Positions 8,653 to 18,525 of a DNA stretch of 61,505 nt are shown here, one piece after another. A program made the position numbers and the translations under genes. Every line of letters begins with the position of its first letter. Within the stretch, counting starts at the first letter, position 1. Source of the stretch: Bacillus sp. SD088 (GTDB taxonomy: Bacteria; Bacillota; Bacilli; Bacillales; Bacillaceae_C); NCBI RefSeq assembly GCF_017355205.1, contig NZ_JADIJK010000029.1, forward strand, positions 1 through 61,505, read 5' to 3'. The notes beneath the pieces were generated by a model, which saw only the letters and a program-made list of their open reading frames with translations, was not told the origin of the DNA and ran no database searches.

Positions 8653-9747
8653 ATGAAGATGGTATTTCGATGGTTTGGGGAAGGGAATGACAGCGTAAGC
8701 TTACGTCATATTAAACAAATTCCCGGAGTGGAGGGGCTTGTTTGGGCGCTTCATGATATTCCAGCAGGTGAAGAGTGGCCGTTGGAGCGCATTCTTGAAG
8801 TAAAGCAGCAAGCAGATGGATATGGGTTTCACATGGAAGTTGTGGAAAGTGTTAATATTCACGATGATATTAAGCTTGGCCTACCTTCTAGGGATACGTA
8901 TATTGAGAATTACAAAAAGACGATCAAGAATTTAGCTAAGGTTGGTGTAAAAGTTATTTGTTATAATTTTATGCCTGTATTTGATTGGGCAAGAACCGAT
9001 TTAGCTAAACCGTTGGAAGATGGTTCAACTGCCTTATTTTATGAAAAGGCGAAAGTGGATGGAATGGATCCTATAGAATTAGTAGAGAAAATTGCTAATA
9101 CCCCTGGTTTTACGATGCCAGGTTGGGAACCAGAACGTTTAAAGTCGTTGAAGGAGCTTTTTATTGCCTACAGCAATGTGTCGACAGAGCAATTATGGAA
9201 TAATTTGAAGTACTTTTTAGAAGAGATTATTCCAGTGGCTGAATTACACGATATTAAAATGGCGCTTCACCCAGATGACCCACCGTGGGAGATATTTGGT
9301 TTACCAAGATTAATGATTTCACAGGACAATATTCGAAGATTTCTTCAGCTTGTCGATAATCCATATAATGGTATTACTTTATGCAGCGGCTCTTTGGGTG
9401 CTAATCCCCAAAATGATATCCCAGCGATAATAAGAGCATTTGCTGATCGCATTCCATTTGCTCATATTAGAAATGTAAGAATCTATGAAAATGGCGATTT
9501 TATTGAAACATCGCATCGAAGCAAAGATGGGTCTCTTAATCTGTATGAGATTGTCAAGGCGTATCACGATTGTGGTTTTACTGGTTATGTCCGCCCAGAT
9601 CATGGCAGGCATATTTGGGATGAAGAATGCCGGCCAGGATATGGTCTATATGATCGTGCTTTAGGGATTATGTATCTTTGGGGAATATGGGACTCGTTAG
9701 AGAATAGCAAAAAGAAAAAAAGGGTCTATTCGAAAACGATGTCCTAG
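8653..9747 (+). CDS. uxuA: Mannonate dehydratase
   Basis: A 364-residue cytosolic enzyme that dehydrates D-mannonate to 2-keto-3-deoxy-D-gluconate (KDG). The full-length UxuA sequence is easy to recognise: N-terminal MVFRWFGEGNDSVSLRHIKQ, the substrate/metal loop HPDDPPWEIFGLPR, the metal cysteine in LCSGSLGANP, and HIRNV followed by RPDHGRHIWDEE near the C-terminus. AGGAGG-type sites lie upstream of the ATG. It is followed 56 bases later by the mannonate oxidoreductase-type SDR, the usual partner, and a cre-like site lies just upstream. Confidence 0.95.
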   Translation: MKMVFRWFGEGNDSVSLRHIKQIPGVEGLVWALHDIPAGEEWPLERILEVKQQADGYGFHMEVVESVNIHDDIKLGLPSRDTYIENYKKTIKNLAKVGVKVICYNFMPVFDWARTDLAKPLEDGSTALFYEKAKVDGMDPIELVEKIANTPGFTMPGWEPERLKSLKELFIAYSNVSTEQLWNNLKYFLEEIIPVAELHDIKMALHPDDPPWEIFGLPRLMISQDNIRRFLQLVDNPYNGITLCSGSLGANPQNDIPAIIRAFADRIPFAHIRNVRIYENGDFIETSHRSKDGSLNLYEIVKAYHDCGFTGYVRPDHGRHIWDEECRPGYGLYDRALGIMYLWGIWDSLENSKKKKRVYSKTMS

Positions 9748-9803
9748 TAACGATTGTATAACGTTTGTTTAGAAATACCGAATCTGAAAGAGGAGGGGAC
9801 ATT

Positions 9804-10649
9804 TTGCTTGCAAAAAATCCTAATTTAGATGGGAAAGTAGCCGTCATAACAGGTGGTGGAGGAGTTTTATGTGGTTGTATGGCGAGAGAACTTGCTAGAC
9901 AAGGGATGAAAGTAGCGATTTTAAACCGCACATACGAAAAGGCAGTGAAAGTAGCTGATGAGATCAGAGCGGCGGGAGGAGAGGCATTTCCTGTTCAATG
10001 TGACGTTTTAGAACAGGAAAGTGTTAAAAAAGCAGATGAATTGGTGTTTGAAAGGTACGGGAACTGTGAAATATTAATAAATGGTGCAGGAGGAAACCAT
10101 CCACAGGCAAGTACAACAAATGAAATCTTTCAGCTGGCAGATATAGATGACAAAGATATTCAATCATTCTTTGATTTATCTACTAAAGGGTTTGAATCTG
10201 TTTTTCATTTGAATTTCATTGGTACATTAATTCCTTCACAAATTTTTTCGAAGCGAATGATCGAAAATCAGGGATCGATTATTAATATTTCATCGATGAG
10301 TGCTCCGAGTCCAATGACAAAGGTACCAGCCTATAGTGCAGCAAAAGCAGCAATTAATAATTTTACTCAATGGCTATCTGTCCATATGGCATCAGCAGAT
10401 ATTCGCGTCAATGCGATTGCGCCTGGTTTCTTTTTAACCGATCAAAATCGCTCCTTGCTTACGAATGAAGATGGCTCCCCAACTCCAAGAATGGAAAAGA
10501 TAATCGCCCATACACCGATGAGAAAATTAGGCAGTCCAGAGGATTTATTAGGCACATTACTTTGGTTAGTAGATGAGCAAGCGAGCGGGTTTGTAACAGG
10601 AATTTGTGTCCCAGTGGATGGAGGATTTATGGCATATTCAGGTGTGTAA
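9804..10649 (+). CDS. SDR of the D-mannonate oxidoreductase (fructuronate reductase) type
   Basis: A 281-residue short-chain dehydrogenase that interconverts D-fructuronate and D-mannonate with NAD(H), feeding UxuA. Visible motifs are the glycine-rich TGGGG near the N-terminus, NGAGGNHP (NAG motif), the catalytic Ser in [16 protein letters not shown] (Tyr-x3-Lys) and the closing GICVPVDGG. The protein follows Bacillus YjmF/UxuB closely. I chose TTG at 9804 because AGGAGGGG lies 7 bases upstream; an in-frame TTG at 9765 lacks a site. Its place directly after uxuA supports the assignment. Confidence 0.88.
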   Translation: MLAKNPNLDGKVAVITGGGGVLCGCMARELARQGMKVAILNRTYEKAVKVADEIRAAGGEAFPVQCDVLEQESVKKADELVFERYGNCEILINGAGGNHPQASTTNEIFQLADIDDKDIQSFFDLSTKGFESVFHLNFIGTLIPSQIFSKRMIENQGSIINISSMSAPSPMTKVPAYSAAKAAINNFTQWLSVHMASADIRVNAIAPGFFLTDQNRSLLTNEDGSPTPRMEKIIAHTPMRKLGSPEDLLGTLLWLVDEQASGFVTGICVPVDGGFMAYSGV

Positions 10650-10699
10650 GAGATTCGTCTTTTAAAGCTCAAATAATCAAAAGGGAGAGATTGCTACTA

Positions 10700-11854
10700 A
10701 TGTTAAATATTGCGATTATTGGTACAGGGGCGATTGCGACCGCTCATATGAATGCCTATTTAAATTTTTCCGAACGATGTAATATTGTTGCTTTATGCGA
10801 TGTATTTCCTGAAAAAGCTAAAAAACTAAAGGAACAATTTCAGCTTTCAGTAGATGTTGTCGACAATCACAAAGCTCTATTAGATCGGACAGATATTGAT
10901 CTTGTCTCTGTTTGTACCCCGCCTTATACGCATGCAGAGATTGCCATTGATTTCTTGCAGGCAGGCAAACATGTTTTAGTAGAAAAACCAATGGCTTCCT
11001 CGCTTGAAGAATGCGATGCGATGAATCAAGCGGCCCACAAGCATCAGAGGATTTTATCAGTTGTTGCGCAGAACCGTTTTACAACCCCGATGATGAAGCT
11101 GAAAAAAGTGCTGGACACTAAATTAATGGGACCAATCGTTCATACCCAAGTTGACTCCTACTGGTGGCGAGGTCATAGCTATTATGATTTATGGTGGCGA
11201 GGCACGTGGGAGAAAGAAGGCGGAGGCTGTACATTAAATCATGCCGTCCACCATATTGATCTATTCCAATGGATGAATGGGATGCCAGCAGAAATAACAG
11301 CGATTACAAGCAATACCTCTCATGATAATGCTGAAGTAGAAGATATCTCGATCGCGATTGGCAAATATGAAAATGGCAGTCTGGCGCAAATTACGAGTTC
11401 GGTTGTTCATCATGGAGAGGAACAGCAGTTGATTTTTCAAGGGCAAAATGCACGTGTATCAGCACCATGGAAGCTTAAAGCTTCTCGTTCAAAAGAAAAT
11501 GGCTTCCCTGAAGACGATAAAACCTTAGAAGCGGAGATTCAAAAAGTGTACGAACAACTTCCAAAGTTAAAATATGAGGGACATATTGGTCAGATTGACA
11601 ATGTATTGACAGCAATTGAAGAAAATAAAGCAGTTTTAATTGATGGAGAGCAAGGGCGCCAAACATTAGAACTGATAACAGCCATTTATCAATCTTCTAG
11701 TCTGGCAAAAACAATACAACTTCCACTGGAAGAAGATAGCCCATTCTATACAAGAGTAGGAATCTTAAAGAATGCTACGCATTTTTATGAAAAAACGACA
11801 GCAATTGAAAATTTCAATAGCAATGACATCACTACAGGCGGTAAATATGAATAA
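10700..11854 (+). CDS. Gfo/Idh/MocA-family sugar dehydrogenase
   Basis: A 384-residue NAD(P)-dependent dehydrogenase. The N-terminal Rossmann fold has GTGAIATAHM and the family EKP motif VLVEKPMASS (Lys interacts with cofactor and substrate). The C-terminal domain carries NHAVHHIDLFQW, matching the catalytic H-x3-D/H-x2-H region. The start is ATG 10700 with AAGGGAGAG upstream; the upstream extension in frame overlaps the SDR gene. It probably oxidises or epimerises a sugar or uronate side chain before the KDG pathway; the substrate cannot be told from sequence. Confidence 0.82.
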   Translation: MLNIAIIGTGAIATAHMNAYLNFSERCNIVALCDVFPEKAKKLKEQFQLSVDVVDNHKALLDRTDIDLVSVCTPPYTHAEIAIDFLQAGKHVLVEKPMASSLEECDAMNQAAHKHQRILSVVAQNRFTTPMMKLKKVLDTKLMGPIVHTQVDSYWWRGHSYYDLWWRGTWEKEGGGCTLNHAVHHIDLFQWMNGMPAEITAITSNTSHDNAEVEDISIAIGKYENGSLAQITSSVVHHGEEQQLIFQGQNARVSAPWKLKASRSKENGFPEDDKTLEAEIQKVYEQLPKLKYEGHIGQIDNVLTAIEENKAVLIDGEQGRQTLELITAIYQSSSLAKTIQLPLEEDSPFYTRVGILKNATHFYEKTTAIENFNSNDITTGGKYE

Positions 11855-12586
11855 AACGGATGTACTCTGAAAAGAGTTTTTTAAAAGGTCTTTTGGAGTC
11901 CTTGAAAACAGATGATACTCACTTTTCAAGTAGGAAACCCGAAGCCTGACTTGTTGTATAAGCGGCCTCGGTCTTCCACTTCCTTTATTTTATAGTCGTT
12001 ATCTCGAAAAAAATTCTGAACTTACCACCAAAAAGGGGTTTTAACAAATTAGGAAATTTACAGATGCAAACAAACATGAAGAAGGAATGTTTGCATTTTA
12101 AAAGTAGATTTACAATAGAATTTTACCAAGAACGAACAGAAGGAATTATAGTCTTAGGAATGATTTCATAAGTACCTATTTGTGTGAATTTTAATAAGTA
12201 TATAAAGCTTTATTTTTGATTAATGAGGAAAAGAGTTATATAGACGGAAATCCGAAAACTTTGTATATTCAATGGACAAACTAATGGAGGCATTGTTATA
12301 ATAATGCCCAAAATTTAGTAATTGATTCTACGGAAGGTTACAACCTTATTCAAAAAATCTCCTAAAAAAGAGACTGATTGGATTTACTAGGAAATACCTA
12401 ATAAAAAGTTTTTTAATAAATCAGTGAAGCTTTTCTCCTTTTGATAGCACATTCATTGCCAAGGATATAAACATTGTTCTTTCATCAAAGACCACCACTA
12501 TAGGAAACGTAAATAGATTTAAGGAGGTGGTATATTATATAGCTTTTTCTTTGTTTCTCCAATAAATAAAAGGGTGGTGTTGAAAA
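11855..12586. other. 732-base intergenic region with promoter and a possible small ORF
   Basis: No convincing gene. A 35-codon frame (12064-12171, beginning MQTNMKKECLHF) has only a weak AGGA site and may be a remnant. A sigma-A-like promoter at 12273-12302 is listed separately. The distal part, just before the lipoprotein gene, has a good ribosome-binding sequence (AAGGAGGTGG) at about 12521 with no frame behind it. Confidence 0.5.
12273..12308 (+). promoter_or_regulatory. Candidate promoter with palindrome over the -10 box
   Basis: TGGACA (12273-12278) and TATAAT (12297-12302) are 18 bases apart. The -10 box lies inside the perfect 6-bp inverted repeat GGCATT/AATGCC (12289-12308), so a repressor bound there would cover the promoter. 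It would drive the first ABC importer operon with a leader of about 280 bases. Confidence 0.5.
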
Positions 12587-13849
12587 ATGCAAGGAAAGTT
12601 AGTATTTGTTTTTCTATGTTTGCTTCTTATTCTTTTTGGATGTTCATTCTCTGCATCTAATGAAAAGAAGAATGAATTGACCATTTGGACTTTTACGGAT
12701 GAGGCAAAATATGCTGTTGAGAAATTTGAGGAAAGAAATCCTGACATTGATGTAAACCTTCTCTTTATTACCAATGATAATTATGTACAAAAATTAATTT
12801 CTGTTTTGCAGGTGGAGAAAAATGTACCAGATATTTTCTTTGTAGAGAATACGTATTGGCCACAAATAAAAGAAATACCACGCCTAGAAGATTTATCGCA
12901 GGCGCCTTATCATGCTGAGGAAATACTTGAACAGCAGTTTCAATATATTCAAGATATCGAAAAAGATGAAGCTGGGGTTGTCAGGGGGTTAGGGTATCAA
13001 GGAACTCCAGGAGCTTTTTATTATCGGAGAGACCTAGCAAATGAATACTTGGGTACGGATGATCCTGATGAAGTAAGCGAAATGATTAATAGTTGGGATA
13101 AAATTATGGAAATTGGCGAGAGGGTTTATGAAGAGAGTAATGAAGAGGTTCACGCCTTATCAAGTTGGAGTGATATTAACATTGTAGAAAGCTCAAATGT
13201 TAAAGAACCCTGGGTCGTGGATGGAAACCTAGTGATTGATTCTGTCCGCCTTAATGAATTGGATTTAGCAAAGGAAGCAAGGGAAAAAAATGTGGAGGCA
13301 AAATATGAGTCATGGGGACCGGCATGGACAGCTTCGATGCAAAAAGGGTCTGTTATGTTTTATGCAGAGCCAACATGGGGATTGCCACATATTTTTGAAA
13401 AAAATGCCCCCGAGACTTCAGGAACATGGGGATTAGCTCATGGACCGAAAACATTTAGTGGTGGGGGCACATTTTTAGCTATGTATAACAACAGTAAAAA
13501 TAAAGACCTAGCTTGGGAATTTATGAAGTTTTATACGTCTGACCCGGAATTTTCAAAGGAACTAGCTAAGAGCCAACAGTATTTTCTAAGTAATAAAGAT
13601 ATTGATTCTGAATTGGCTCCCAAATTAACGTCCGAATTCTTAGGTGGGCAAAAATACTTTGAGTTTTTCGTAGAGGCAGGGGAGCAGGTTCCTTCAGCAC
13701 CACAAACAAAATATGACAATGATATCAATGGATTGTGGAGTGACAAAGTGAATAATTACTTGAATGGAAGGTACAAAACAAAAGAAGAAATGATTGAGTC
13801 ATTCAAAACAGAAGTTGGGCATAACTTTCCTGAAATTGATGTGGACTAG
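12587..13849 (+). CDS. Sugar ABC importer, substrate-binding lipoprotein (importer 1)
   Basis: A 420-residue extracytoplasmic solute-binding protein of family 1 (MalE/UgpB type). The N-terminus is a lipoprotein signal with lipobox LFGC, so Cys19 should be lipidated and anchor the protein outside the membrane. NELTIWTFTDEAKYAVEKFE is the usual start of the mature fold, and aromatic residues (WGPAWTASMQ, EPTWGLPHIF) are spread as in sugar-binding clefts. It is followed by two permeases. Given uxuA, kdgA and kdgK around it, the cargo is probably a uronate or uronate oligosaccharide. Confidence 0.9.
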   Translation: MQGKLVFVFLCLLLILFGCSFSASNEKKNELTIWTFTDEAKYAVEKFEERNPDIDVNLLFITNDNYVQKLISVLQVEKNVPDIFFVENTYWPQIKEIPRLEDLSQAPYHAEEILEQQFQYIQDIEKDEAGVVRGLGYQGTPGAFYYRRDLANEYLGTDDPDEVSEMINSWDKIMEIGERVYEESNEEVHALSSWSDINIVESSNVKEPWVVDGNLVIDSVRLNELDLAKEAREKNVEAKYESWGPAWTASMQKGSVMFYAEPTWGLPHIFEKNAPETSGTWGLAHGPKTFSGGGTFLAMYNNSKNKDLAWEFMKFYTSDPEFSKELAKSQQYFLSNKDIDSELAPKLTSEFLGGQKYFEFFVEAGEQVPSAPQTKYDNDINGLWSDKVNNYLNGRYKTKEEMIESFKTEVGHNFPEIDVD

Positions 13850-13891
13850 CCATACAGCTGAAGTTTATATACCGGAAAAGGAGGACTGAAT

Positions 13892-14803
13892 ATGTTTTCA
13901 AAACTTTTACGAAAAGATCACTATGGGTATGTTTTTATCGCCCCATTTTTTATCATTTTTCTTGTTTTTGGATTATATCCAATTGTATATTCCTTCTATT
14001 TGAGTTTTACCAATTGGGATGGTTTTGGTACTCCGGTTATAGTTGGCTTTCAGAATTATCAACGACTCTTTGGCGATTTTTTCTTTTATAAATCATTGTT
14101 TAATACACTACTTATTTGGGGCGTTTCGGTTATACCTCAGTTAACTGTAAGTCTAGTACTTGCTGTAGTCCTACATGAAAAGTTTGTCAAAGGAAAAAGC
14201 ATTTTTCGGGCTGTGTTTTTCTTTCCGAATATTGTGACAGCAGCATCGTTAGGACTTTTAGTTGGGTTGATTTTTAGTTGGCAAACGGGAAGTTTTAACC
14301 AATTATTAATGAGTCTCGGTTTTATTCAGGATCCGATTCATTGGGCGGATAGACCGATGTTTATGAGAATACTAGTTTCTTCCATTCTCTTTTGGCAGTA
14401 TTTTGGCTATTCCATGATCATCTATATTGCTGGTCTTCAGGGGATTTCAAAAGATTTATTAGAAGCTGCCGAAATTGATGGCGCTTCCAAAGTGAAAGTG
14501 TTTTTTCATATTACTTTACCACTTTTAAAACCAATCATTATCTTCCAAGTTATAACTTCAATTATTGGGGGGATGCAAATATTTGATCAGCCATATACCT
14601 TAACAGACGGTTCAGGGGAGCCGGACAAAGCCACATTAACGAGTGTGATGTATTTATATGAGACCGCCTTTACAAGATATCAGTATGGTTACGGTTCAGC
14701 GATCGCATTCGGGTTGTTTATCGTGATTGTGATCTTTTCAATCCTTTCCTTTGTGATTACAAACCGGAGAACAAATACTGAAAATATTCAAGGGAGGTCA
14801 TAA
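13892..14803 (+). CDS. Sugar ABC importer permease 1 (MalF/UgpA type)
   Basis: A 303-residue inner-membrane permease with six predicted helices and the cytoplasmic EAA loop EAAEIDGASKVKVFFHITLP, which docks the ATPase. It starts 42 bases after the binding-protein gene, behind GGAGG, and its stop is 3 bases before the next permease. No ATPase gene is in the operon, as is common in Bacillus importers served by a shared MsmX-type ATPase. Confidence 0.92.
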   Translation: MFSKLLRKDHYGYVFIAPFFIIFLVFGLYPIVYSFYLSFTNWDGFGTPVIVGFQNYQRLFGDFFFYKSLFNTLLIWGVSVIPQLTVSLVLAVVLHEKFVKGKSIFRAVFFFPNIVTAASLGLLVGLIFSWQTGSFNQLLMSLGFIQDPIHWADRPMFMRILVSSILFWQYFGYSMIIYIAGLQGISKDLLEAAEIDGASKVKVFFHITLPLLKPIIIFQVITSIIGGMQIFDQPYTLTDGSGEPDKATLTSVMYLYETAFTRYQYGYGSAIAFGLFIVIVIFSILSFVITNRRTNTENIQGRS

Positions 14804-14806
14804 AAG

Positions 14807-15679
14807 ATGGCACAGAAGATGGTGCAAATGCGAATCAGCCGATCAATTCGGAAGCCTAAAAAGATGAAACCGAGCCATATTATCATTCATGTTTTGCTCT
14901 TATGTTTGGCCATCATTTGTATCGTTCCCTTCTATATTATGATTATTTATGGGACACATACAAATGCGGATATTGCCTCCAAATTCATCTTTCTACCTGG
15001 ACACGCATTAATCGAAAATTACCAATCGATGAATGAGAATATCAATATATGGCGTGGTTTTTTGAATAGTTTAATTATCTCTACATTTTCAACCGCGTTG
15101 ACACTTTATTTTGGGGCTTTAAATGCCTATGGGTTTGCTAAATATAAGTTTAAAGGGAATAAAGTGTTGTTCTGGTTTGTATTAGCAACGATGATGGTTC
15201 CCCAGCAGCTCGGACTTGTAGGGACTTTCCGGATTATGTATATTTTGAACCTATTGGACACATACGCAGCCTTAATTTTACCAGCCGCTGCTAATGCCTT
15301 TGCTGTTTTCTTTGTCAAACAATTTATTGATGGGACCATTCCAGACGAAATTATGGAATCGGCAAGGGTCGATGGAGCTGGAGAGTTTAAAACATTTAAC
15401 CGCATTATTTTGCCGATGTTATTACCAGCATTGGCCGCATTAGGTATTTTTACCTTTATCGGTTCGTGGAATAACTTTATCGGACCATTGGTCTTACTTT
15501 TTTCCAATCAAAAATATCCACTGCCTTTATTGGTTCAACTTCTTCAAGGGTACTATGGTACCAATTATGGCGTTCAATATTTAGGTGTCGCACTGTCCGT
15601 TCTACCGATTATTATTGTTTTCGCAATATTTTCCAAGCGAATTATTGGTAGTGTAGCGATTGGAGCAGTAAAGGGCTAA
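14807..15679 (+). CDS. Sugar ABC importer permease 2 (MalG type)
   Basis: A 290-residue partner permease. A basic N-terminal tail is followed by six predicted helices, and the EAA loop ESARVDGAGEFKTFNRIILP lies in the C-terminal half. Start and spacing (GGGAGG upstream, 3 bases after its partner) indicate translational coupling. The family forms a heterodimeric channel with the preceding protein. Confidence 0.92.
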   Translation: MAQKMVQMRISRSIRKPKKMKPSHIIIHVLLLCLAIICIVPFYIMIIYGTHTNADIASKFIFLPGHALIENYQSMNENINIWRGFLNSLIISTFSTALTLYFGALNAYGFAKYKFKGNKVLFWFVLATMMVPQQLGLVGTFRIMYILNLLDTYAALILPAAANAFAVFFVKQFIDGTIPDEIMESARVDGAGEFKTFNRIILPMLLPALAALGIFTFIGSWNNFIGPLVLLFSNQKYPLPLLVQLLQGYYGTNYGVQYLGVALSVLPIIIVFAIFSKRIIGSVAIGAVKG

Positions 15680-15746
15680 TTGAGAGAAAATGAGGGAACT
15701 TGGCAAAATTATTGTCAAGTTCCTGACAAGGGAGAGTGATCAATTC

Positions 15747-16385
15747 ATGCAACTAAATGGCCTCATGAAGGTGATTTATCAAGCGGGAGAATGGGTGATC
15801 AAGCTTGTCTATGCCAATCTATTATGGATGTTTTTCACTATATTAGGGCTAGGGATTTTTGGATTTATGCCAGCAACGGTCGGTTTATTTACTCTTTTGC
15901 GTCAGTGGATTATGGGAAATGAAAAAGAATCTGCCTTGCAAATCTATTGGAATAGTTTTAGACAAGAATTTTTAAAATCCAATTTGTTTGGTTTGTTATT
16001 TTTAGTAGTCGGCTATATATTAAGAATCGATATTATTTATCTTAAAACTTCTCCTCATTTCGTATTTCAAGCACTTCTTATTGTTATGTTTTGCTTAGGA
16101 GTACTATATTTTATTACTATATTGAACTTTTTCCCTGTGTATGTTCACTATGAAATTTCCTTTTTTTCGTATATTAAATATGCTTTGTTGATTGGGATCT
16201 CTCAGCTTTCATCCACAATTATGATGATGCTCGGTTGTATCGTTATTTTCTGTTTATATTGGTATTTTTCCGGACTCATTCCGTTGCTTTGTGTGAGTTT
16301 ATTTAGTTTAAATCTTATGTGGTTTGGTTATCGATCGTTTAAGAAAATTGAATATGAACAACAGGCAATGACAACTCGTGTTTAA
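15747..16385 (+). CDS. YesL-type DUF624 membrane protein
   Basis: A 212-residue membrane protein with about five helices, of the DUF624/YesL family. In Bacillus these genes recur beside plant-polysaccharide importers (yesLMNOPQ), but their role is not established; an accessory function in transport is the usual guess. I chose ATG 15747 (GGGAGAG upstream; QLNGLMKVIYQAGEWV matches typical YesL starts) over the in-frame ATG 15690, which has a poor site. It is part of the importer 1 operon. Confidence 0.75.
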   Translation: MQLNGLMKVIYQAGEWVIKLVYANLLWMFFTILGLGIFGFMPATVGLFTLLRQWIMGNEKESALQIYWNSFRQEFLKSNLFGLLFLVVGYILRIDIIYLKTSPHFVFQALLIVMFCLGVLYFITILNFFPVYVHYEISFFSYIKYALLIGISQLSSTIMMMLGCIVIFCLYWYFSGLIPLLCVSLFSLNLMWFGYRSFKKIEYEQQAMTTRV

Positions 16386-16440
16386 AAAACTGCTCGATGA
16401 TCTCTAACTTTATTTTTATATTATACTTACTATATAATTA

Positions 16441-16454
16441 TATACGCGCTTTCA
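16441..16454. promoter_or_regulatory. Weak cre-like site upstream of kdgA
   Basis: TATACGCGCTTTCA matches TGWNANCGNTNWCA at 12 of 14 positions. It lies in the 179-base gap before kdgA, beside AT-rich sequence that could hold a promoter. It is weaker than the site before uxuA. Confidence 0.3.
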
Positions 16455-16564
16455 TCTATGATAAAATGAATCTGGTTCCCATTTTGGGAGTATTATGGGG
16501 AAATGGAAAAACAATAAACTTGAAGTTTAATACTTTTGATCTTAACCGAAAAAAGAGGTGCAAA

Positions 16565-17218
16565 ATGAAAAGGGTTCAATTGCTTGCTAAGATTGGAGAG
16601 GCTGGTGTCGTAGCTGTCATTAGGGCAGATTCAAAGGAAGAAGCTGTAGAGGTCTCTAAGGCCTGTATACAAGGAGGAATCAAAGGCATTGAAGTTACTT
16701 TTACGACTCCTGAAGCAGACAAGGTGATAGAGGAGTTATCGATACAATATAAGGATGACGCTAATATTGTGGTTGGCGCAGGAACGGTATTAGATGTTGT
16801 CACAGCAAGAATGGCGTTGTTATCAGGAGCGGAGTTTATCGTGAGCCCTTGTTTTGATGCAGAAACAGCTAAACTTTGCAATCTGTATCAAATTCCTTAT
16901 ATGCCAGGATGTATGACGGTCACAGAAATCAAACAAGCTTTAGAATTTGGTGTGGACATAATTAAGCTTTTCCCAGGTTCTGCTTTTGGTCCGGACTATA
17001 TCAAGGCAATTAAAGCGCCCCTTCCACAGGTGAATATCATGCCAACGGGGGGCGTAAGTTTGGATAATCTCGATCAATGGATAAAAAGTGGCTGTGTAGC
17101 AGTAGGGGTTGGCGGACAACTGATTGCGTCTGCTAAGAATGGTGAATATGAAAAAATTACGGAAAATGCTCGTCTCTATATGAAAAAGCTTGAGGAAGCA
17201 AGAGGAAAGATCCTATGA
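16565..17218 (+). CDS. kdgA: KDPG/KHG aldolase
   Basis: A 217-residue class I aldolase that splits 2-keto-3-deoxy-6-phosphogluconate into pyruvate and glyceraldehyde-3-phosphate. Family features: AVIRADSKEEAVE at the N-terminus, GIEVTFTTPEAD (catalytic Glu region), GAGTVLD, FIVSPCFD, the Schiff-base lysine in DIIKLFPGSAFGPDYIKAIK and IMPTGGV. ATG 16565 has AAAGAGGTG upstream; the longer in-frame start at 16397 has none. The stop overlaps the kdgK start by 4 bases, so the two enzymes of the KDG route are translationally coupled. Confidence 0.93.
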   Translation: MKRVQLLAKIGEAGVVAVIRADSKEEAVEVSKACIQGGIKGIEVTFTTPEADKVIEELSIQYKDDANIVVGAGTVLDVVTARMALLSGAEFIVSPCFDAETAKLCNLYQIPYMPGCMTVTEIKQALEFGVDIIKLFPGSAFGPDYIKAIKAPLPQVNIMPTGGVSLDNLDQWIKSGCVAVGVGGQLIASAKNGEYEKITENARLYMKKLEEARGKIL

Positions 17219-18228
17219 AAAAAATTGTTACATTGGGTGAGATATTATTACGTCTTTCGACTCTTGTTGGTGAGAGGATTCAACAATCCACTCAACTGCT
17301 AATGCATTATGGAGGAGCAGAGGCTAATGTGGGTGTATCATTGGCTAATCTTGGATTAGAGGTTTATTTTGTTAGTAAAGTTCCAGATAATCCGCTTGGA
17401 CGAGGGGTAAAAAGGCATTTAAAAGCGAACGGAGTACATACAGACTATGTAAAAACAGGGGGAGAGCGACTAGGTACCTATTATATTGAAGCAGGAGTGG
17501 GTGGAAGAAGTACACAAGTTACGTATGACCGAAAGGGTTCTAGCTTTGCGCAAATGAAGCTGGATGAAATAGATTTTGCCGATATTTTTAAGGACGCTTC
17601 CCTTTTTCATATATCAGGCATTACACCTGCAGTCTCTCCCATGATGAAAAAATTAACAGGCGTTGCCTTAAAAAAGGCTAGGGAACAAGGGATACTTACA
17701 AGCTTCGATTTTAACTATCGTGCAAAGCTGTGGTCTCAAGAAGAAGCGGGAGCAGCCATCAAGGAATTTTTGCCCTTTGTTGATCTGTGTTCCTGTGGAG
17801 AGTTAGATATGCTTTATTTACTTGGACTTCCGAGAGCGGAGGAAGGAAGGGACCAGACGGAAAGACTTTATAATTACTATAAAAGGCTCCAAGCTCAATA
17901 CCCAAATATAAAATATTTCAGTTCAACTTTTCGAGAAGTGATTTCTGCTTCTACCAATACTTTGCAAGGAAATTATTATGTTGCCGGAAAGCTCCATCAA
18001 TCGAAAGTCTTTCACATCGATCATATCGTTGATAGAGTCGGAGGAGGAGATGCTTTTACAGCAGGGATTCTATATGGACTGATAATGGATATGCCACCGG
18101 AACAAACGGTTTCCTTTGCCACTGCAGCTTCTTCCTTAAAGCATACCATTCAAGGAGATGGCAATACTTTCTCAAAAGATGAAATTATCGCTTTTGCTGA
18201 ACAAGAGCCTGGAAAGATTGTTCGATGA
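17215..18228 (+). CDS. kdgK: 2-keto-3-deoxygluconate kinase (PfkB family)
   Basis: A 337-residue ribokinase/PfkB-type kinase that phosphorylates KDG to KDPG, the substrate of the preceding aldolase. It shows the PfkB N-terminal pattern (GEILLRLS, then HYGGAEANVGVSLANLG) and the C-terminal signature DRVGGGDAFTAGILYGL with the catalytic Asp. It overlaps kdgA by ATGA. With uxuA and kdgA it completes the lower uronate pathway. A strong terminator follows. Confidence 0.93.
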   Translation: MKKIVTLGEILLRLSTLVGERIQQSTQLLMHYGGAEANVGVSLANLGLEVYFVSKVPDNPLGRGVKRHLKANGVHTDYVKTGGERLGTYYIEAGVGGRSTQVTYDRKGSSFAQMKLDEIDFADIFKDASLFHISGITPAVSPMMKKLTGVALKKAREQGILTSFDFNYRAKLWSQEEAGAAIKEFLPFVDLCSCGELDMLYLLGLPRAEEGRDQTERLYNYYKRLQAQYPNIKYFSSTFREVISASTNTLQGNYYVAGKLHQSKVFHIDHIVDRVGGGDAFTAGILYGLIMDMPPEQTVSFATAASSLKHTIQGDGNTFSKDEIIAFAEQEPGKIVR

Positions 18229-18302
18229 GGGAAGGATTGAATGAAGGTATTGAATGTTCGGAAATAGGAAGATTTTTATACAGAAATAAATATTATTATC
18301 AT

Positions 18303-18343
18303 AAAAAATCTCTTTAAGAATGATTCTTAGGGAGATTTTTTTC
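18303..18343 (+). terminator. Rho-independent terminator after kdgK
   Basis: AAAAATCTC and TTAAGAA pair with TTCTTA and GAGATTTTT around a short loop, followed by a T run. This ends the uronate operon. Confidence 0.8.
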
Positions 18344-18474
18344 GTTCAAGAGAAGACAGTAAATGGATTTTAAATTTGAGCATTCTCCTTATATAAAAAT
18401 AAATCAATTATATAAAAAAAATGCTATCCCTTTATTTGTCTAAGTAAAAAGAGTCTTATTGCAGGAAATCAAAG

Positions 18475-18487
18475 AAACTAGTAGTTT
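18475..18487. promoter_or_regulatory. Palindrome AAACTAGTAGTTT before importer 2
   Basis: A perfect 6-1-6 palindrome about 40-50 bases upstream of the LplB-type permease gene. It shares the core ACTAGTA with the palindrome before the GntR gene. It may be an operator; the evidence is position and symmetry only. Confidence 0.3.
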
Positions 18488-18525
18488 GAAAATATGAAAA
18501 TGGTGCTTGTTTCATTTTTAAAGGA

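Noticed and set aside
12064-12171. 35-codon frame in the 732-base gap
   Set aside because: Only a weak AGGA site and no recognisable family; noted as a possible remnant but not called as a gene.
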